Shown: piece after piece, positions 7,416 to 9,538 of the stretch
How the letters are laid out: each line of letters starts with the position of its first letter
Position numbering within the stretch: position 1 is the stretch's first letter
Origin: Burkholderiaceae bacterium
Lineage (GTDB): Bacteria > Pseudomonadota > Gammaproteobacteria > Burkholderiales > Burkholderiaceae_C
NCBI GenBank assembly: GCA_023262365.1
Contig: JALRBF010000316.1
Coordinates: 1-9,538 of the forward strand
Reading direction: 5' to 3'
Length of the DNA: 9,538 nucleotides
Notes under the pieces: model-generated
What the model saw: the letters and a program-made list of their open reading frames with translations, nothing else
What the model was told of the DNA's origin: nothing
Database searches by the model: none
Made by a program: the position numbers and the translations under genes

Positions 7416-9497
7416 ATGACCGCCACGCCCCCACCCCACCGCTGCTTGTTTGTGACCACCGCCCTGCCCTACGCCAACGGCAAGTTTCACATTGGGCACA
7501 TCATGGAGTACATCCAGGCCGACATTTGGGTGCGGGCGCTGCGCATGCACGGGCATGAGGTGCACTTTGTTTGCGCCGACGACGCGCACGGCGCACCCAT
7601 CATGATTGCCGCAGAAAAAGCCGGGCTTACCCCGCAAGCGTTTGTGGCACAAATTGCCAGCGGCCGGCAAGCGTACCTTGACGGCTTTGCCATCAGCTTT
7701 GACAACTGGCACAGCACCGACGGCCCCGAAAACCACGAGCTGGCGCAACGCATTTACCTGGCGCTGCGCGACAACGGGCTGATTGCCCAGCGCACGATTG
7801 AGCAATTTTTTGACCCCGACAAGGGCATGTTTTTGCCCGACCGCTTCATTAAGGGCGGCTGCCCGCGCTGCGGCGCACCCGACCAATACGGCGATAGCTG
7901 CGAGGCCTGTGGCGCGGTGTACGCCCCCACCGAGCTGCGCGACCCGCGTTCGGTGCTCTCGGGTGCCACGCCGCAGTTGCGCCAGTCCGAGCATTTTTTC
8001 TTTCGCTTGTCCGACCCACGCTGCGTGGCGTTTTTGCAGCAATGGACGCAAAGCGGGGCGTTGCAGCCCGAGGTGCTGAACAAAATCAAAGAGTGGTTTG
8101 TGCCGCAAGACGACGGCAGCAGCGGGTTGTCGGACTGGGATATCAGCCGCGACGCGCCATACTTTGGCATTGAAATCCCCGACGCGCCGGGCAAGTACTT
8201 TTATGTGTGGCTTGACGCGCCAATTGGCTACCTGGCCTCGCTAAAAAACTACTGCGACAAAACCGGGCGCGATTTTGAGGCGCTCATGGCCGACCCGCGC
8301 ACCGAGCAAGTGCACTTCATTGGCAAAGACATCACCTACTTTCACACCTTGTTCTGGCCAGCGATGCTGCATTTTTCGGGCCGCAAAACCCCCAACACGG
8401 TGCACGTACACGGCTTTTTAACCGTCAGCGGCGAAAAAATGAGCAAAAGCCGTGGCACGGGGCTTGACCCCATGCGCTACCTGCAGCTTGACATGAACCC
8501 CGAATGGCTGCGCTACTACCTAGGCGCCAAGCTCAACGGCCGCAACGAAGACGTGGACTTCAACCCCGACGATTTTTTGGCCCGCGTCAACGCCGATTTG
8601 GTCGGCAAATACGTCAACATCGCCGCGCGCTCGGCGGGCTTTATTAGCAAGCGCTTTGACGGCGCGCTGGCCCAACCCGACACCGAGGGCAGCGCGCTGC
8701 TGCAACAGTTACAAGGCGCCGCCGCACGCGTGGCCGCGCATTACGAGGGGCGCGACACGGCGCGCGCGCTGCGCGACATCATGCAGCTGGCTGACCAGGT
8801 AAACGAATACGTGGACCGCCACAAGCCCTGGGAGCTGGCCAAACAAAGCGAACAGCAACAGGCCTTGCACGCGGTGTGCAGCACCTGCGTGGCTTGCTTT
8901 CGGGTGCTCACCGTGTACCTAAAGCCGGTGCTGCCCCAGTTGGCCCAGCGCGTGGAGCAGTGGCTTGGCGTGGCCCCGCTGAGCTGGCAAGACGCCGGGC
9001 ACGCCCTGCCCAGCGGGCACCGCATTGGCCCCTACCAACACCTGATGCAACGGGTGCAAACCAGCCAGCTCGAGGCCTTGTTTGCACCGGCTGAACCCGC
9101 GCCGGTGGCCCCACCGCTGGGCGGCGAGGCCTTGGCCGCCGAAATCGGCATTGACGCCTTTGCCGCGGTGGACCTGCGCGTGGCGCGCATTGTGCAGTGC
9201 GAGCGGGTGCAGGGCTCAACCAAACTGCTGCGCCTGATGCTGGACGCGGGCGAGCAAGACGACAGCGGCCAACCCCGGCTGCGACAGGTGTTCTCGGGCA
9301 TTGCCTCGGCGTACGACCCCACCCAACTGCAAGGCCGGCTCACGGTGTTGGTGGCCAACCTGGCACCACGCCGTATGAAGTTTGGCCTCAGCGAGGGCAT
9401 GGTGCTGGCCGCCAGCGCCGCCGACACCAAGGCCTCGCCCGGTATTTTTGTGCTTAACCCCGACAGCGGGGCCACCCCTGGCATGCGCGTGCGCTAA
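7416..9497 (+). CDS. metG: Methionyl-tRNA synthetase
   Basis: Class I synthetase charging initiator and elongator tRNA-Met in the cytoplasm. It has 693 residues, the long form. The Rossmann-fold catalytic domain carries the HIGH motif (25-28, in [12 protein letters not shown]) and the KMSKS loop (341-345, in [12 protein letters not shown]). The connective domain holds a zinc knuckle with CPRC (149-152) and CEAC (162-165). [11 protein letters not shown] (265-275) and the helical anticodon domain with HKPWELAK (469-476) follow. The C-terminal 115 residues (from about 580, [12 protein letters not shown]) form a Trbp111/EMAP-II-like tRNA-binding and dimerisation domain, ending [10 protein letters not shown] start at the ATG at 7416 because [22 protein letters not shown] matches the family beginning. 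The 34-codon in-frame upstream extension would span the promoter and the inverted repeat. There is no Shine-Dalgarno sequence, and a TACAAT -10 lies almost on top of the start. Confidence 0.97.
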   Translation: MTATPPPHRCLFVTTALPYANGKFHIGHIMEYIQADIWVRALRMHGHEVHFVCADDAHGAPIMIAAEKAGLTPQAFVAQIASGRQAYLDGFAISFDNWHSTDGPENHELAQRIYLALRDNGLIAQRTIEQFFDPDKGMFLPDRFIKGGCPRCGAPDQYGDSCEACGAVYAPTELRDPRSVLSGATPQLRQSEHFFFRLSDPRCVAFLQQWTQSGALQPEVLNKIKEWFVPQDDGSSGLSDWDISRDAPYFGIEIPDAPGKYFYVWLDAPIGYLASLKNYCDKTGRDFEALMADPRTEQVHFIGKDITYFHTLFWPAMLHFSGRKTPNTVHVHGFLTVSGEKMSKSRGTGLDPMRYLQLDMNPEWLRYYLGAKLNGRNEDVDFNPDDFLARVNADLVGKYVNIAARSAGFISKRFDGALAQPDTEGSALLQQLQGAAARVAAHYEGRDTARALRDIMQLADQVNEYVDRHKPWELAKQSEQQQALHAVCSTCVACFRVLTVYLKPVLPQLAQRVEQWLGVAPLSWQDAGHALPSGHRIGPYQHLMQRVQTSQLEALFAPAEPAPVAPPLGGEALAAEIGIDAFAAVDLRVARIVQCERVQGSTKLLRLMLDAGEQDDSGQPRLRQVFSGIASAYDPTQLQGRLTVLVANLAPRRMKFGLSEGMVLAASAADTKASPGIFVLNPDSGATPGMRVR

Positions 9498-9503
9498 CAC
9501 CCA

Positions 9504-9538
9504 ATGAAAATCCCCGCGCTTGAGCCCTTTCGTCCGCG
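9504..9538 (+). CDS. Possible start of an unidentified gene, cut by the window end
   Basis: An ATG six bases after the metG stop opens a frame that reads MKIPALEPFRP and stays open to the window edge, only 11 complete codons. Position and orientation suggest a gene co-transcribed with metG. There is no Shine-Dalgarno sequence, though that is the norm in this window. It is too short to identify, and it does not look like the beginning of apbC/mrp, which I would have expected as one possible metG neighbour. Confidence 0.35.
   Translation, partial: MKIPALEPFRP

Noticed and set aside
7377..8108. 243-codon minus-strand frame opposite metG
   Set aside because: Fully inside or overlapping the metG catalytic domain on the opposite strand, with no recognisable motif.

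Overview
The window is GC-rich housekeeping chromosome of a betaproteobacterium, most likely Burkholderiales and probably Comamonadaceae-like. That placement rests on protein similarity by eye, on the gene order radC / fkpB-ispH-serS, and on a codon style that is GC-rich overall but keeps TTT, ATT, CAA and TTG. No search was run, so it is an inference.

Layout. (1) Bases 1 to about 130-140 read on the minus strand as a piece of an M24 (Xaa-Pro aminopeptidase type) metallopeptidase. It stops abruptly inside conserved sequence. (2) From about 134 to 568 the plus strand encodes the C-terminal part of a periplasmic ferric-iron ABC transporter binding protein, whose N-terminal two-thirds is missing. 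Two unrelated gene fragments on opposite strands meet without a gene boundary, so this edge is probably an assembly chimera or a rearrangement. (3) Bases 581-3318, minus strand, form a tight three-gene unit: fkpB (peptidyl-prolyl isomerase), ispH (last step of the MEP isoprenoid pathway) and serS (seryl-tRNA synthetase). (4) Bases 3393-4759, plus strand, hold radC followed by an Smr-domain protein; radC is divergent from fkpB across a 74-base promoter region. (5) Bases 4776-7319, minus strand, encode a large YbbP-type (COG3127) FtsX-family permease with no ATPase partner visible. (6) Bases 7416-9497, plus strand, encode a full-length MetRS (metG) divergent from the permease across 96 bases. 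A possible new reading frame opens at 9504 and runs off the end.

The genes serve translation (serS, metG, possibly Smr in ribosome rescue), isoprenoid synthesis, folding, DNA metabolism and envelope export. I see no CRISPR, phage, insertion sequence, RNA gene or defence locus, and I do not claim a novel system. The points worth a second look are the chimeric left edge, the shared promoter motifs placed almost on top of start codons (suggesting near-leaderless transcripts), and the near-absence of Shine-Dalgarno sequences except at radC. No gene-free stretch exceeds 300 bases.
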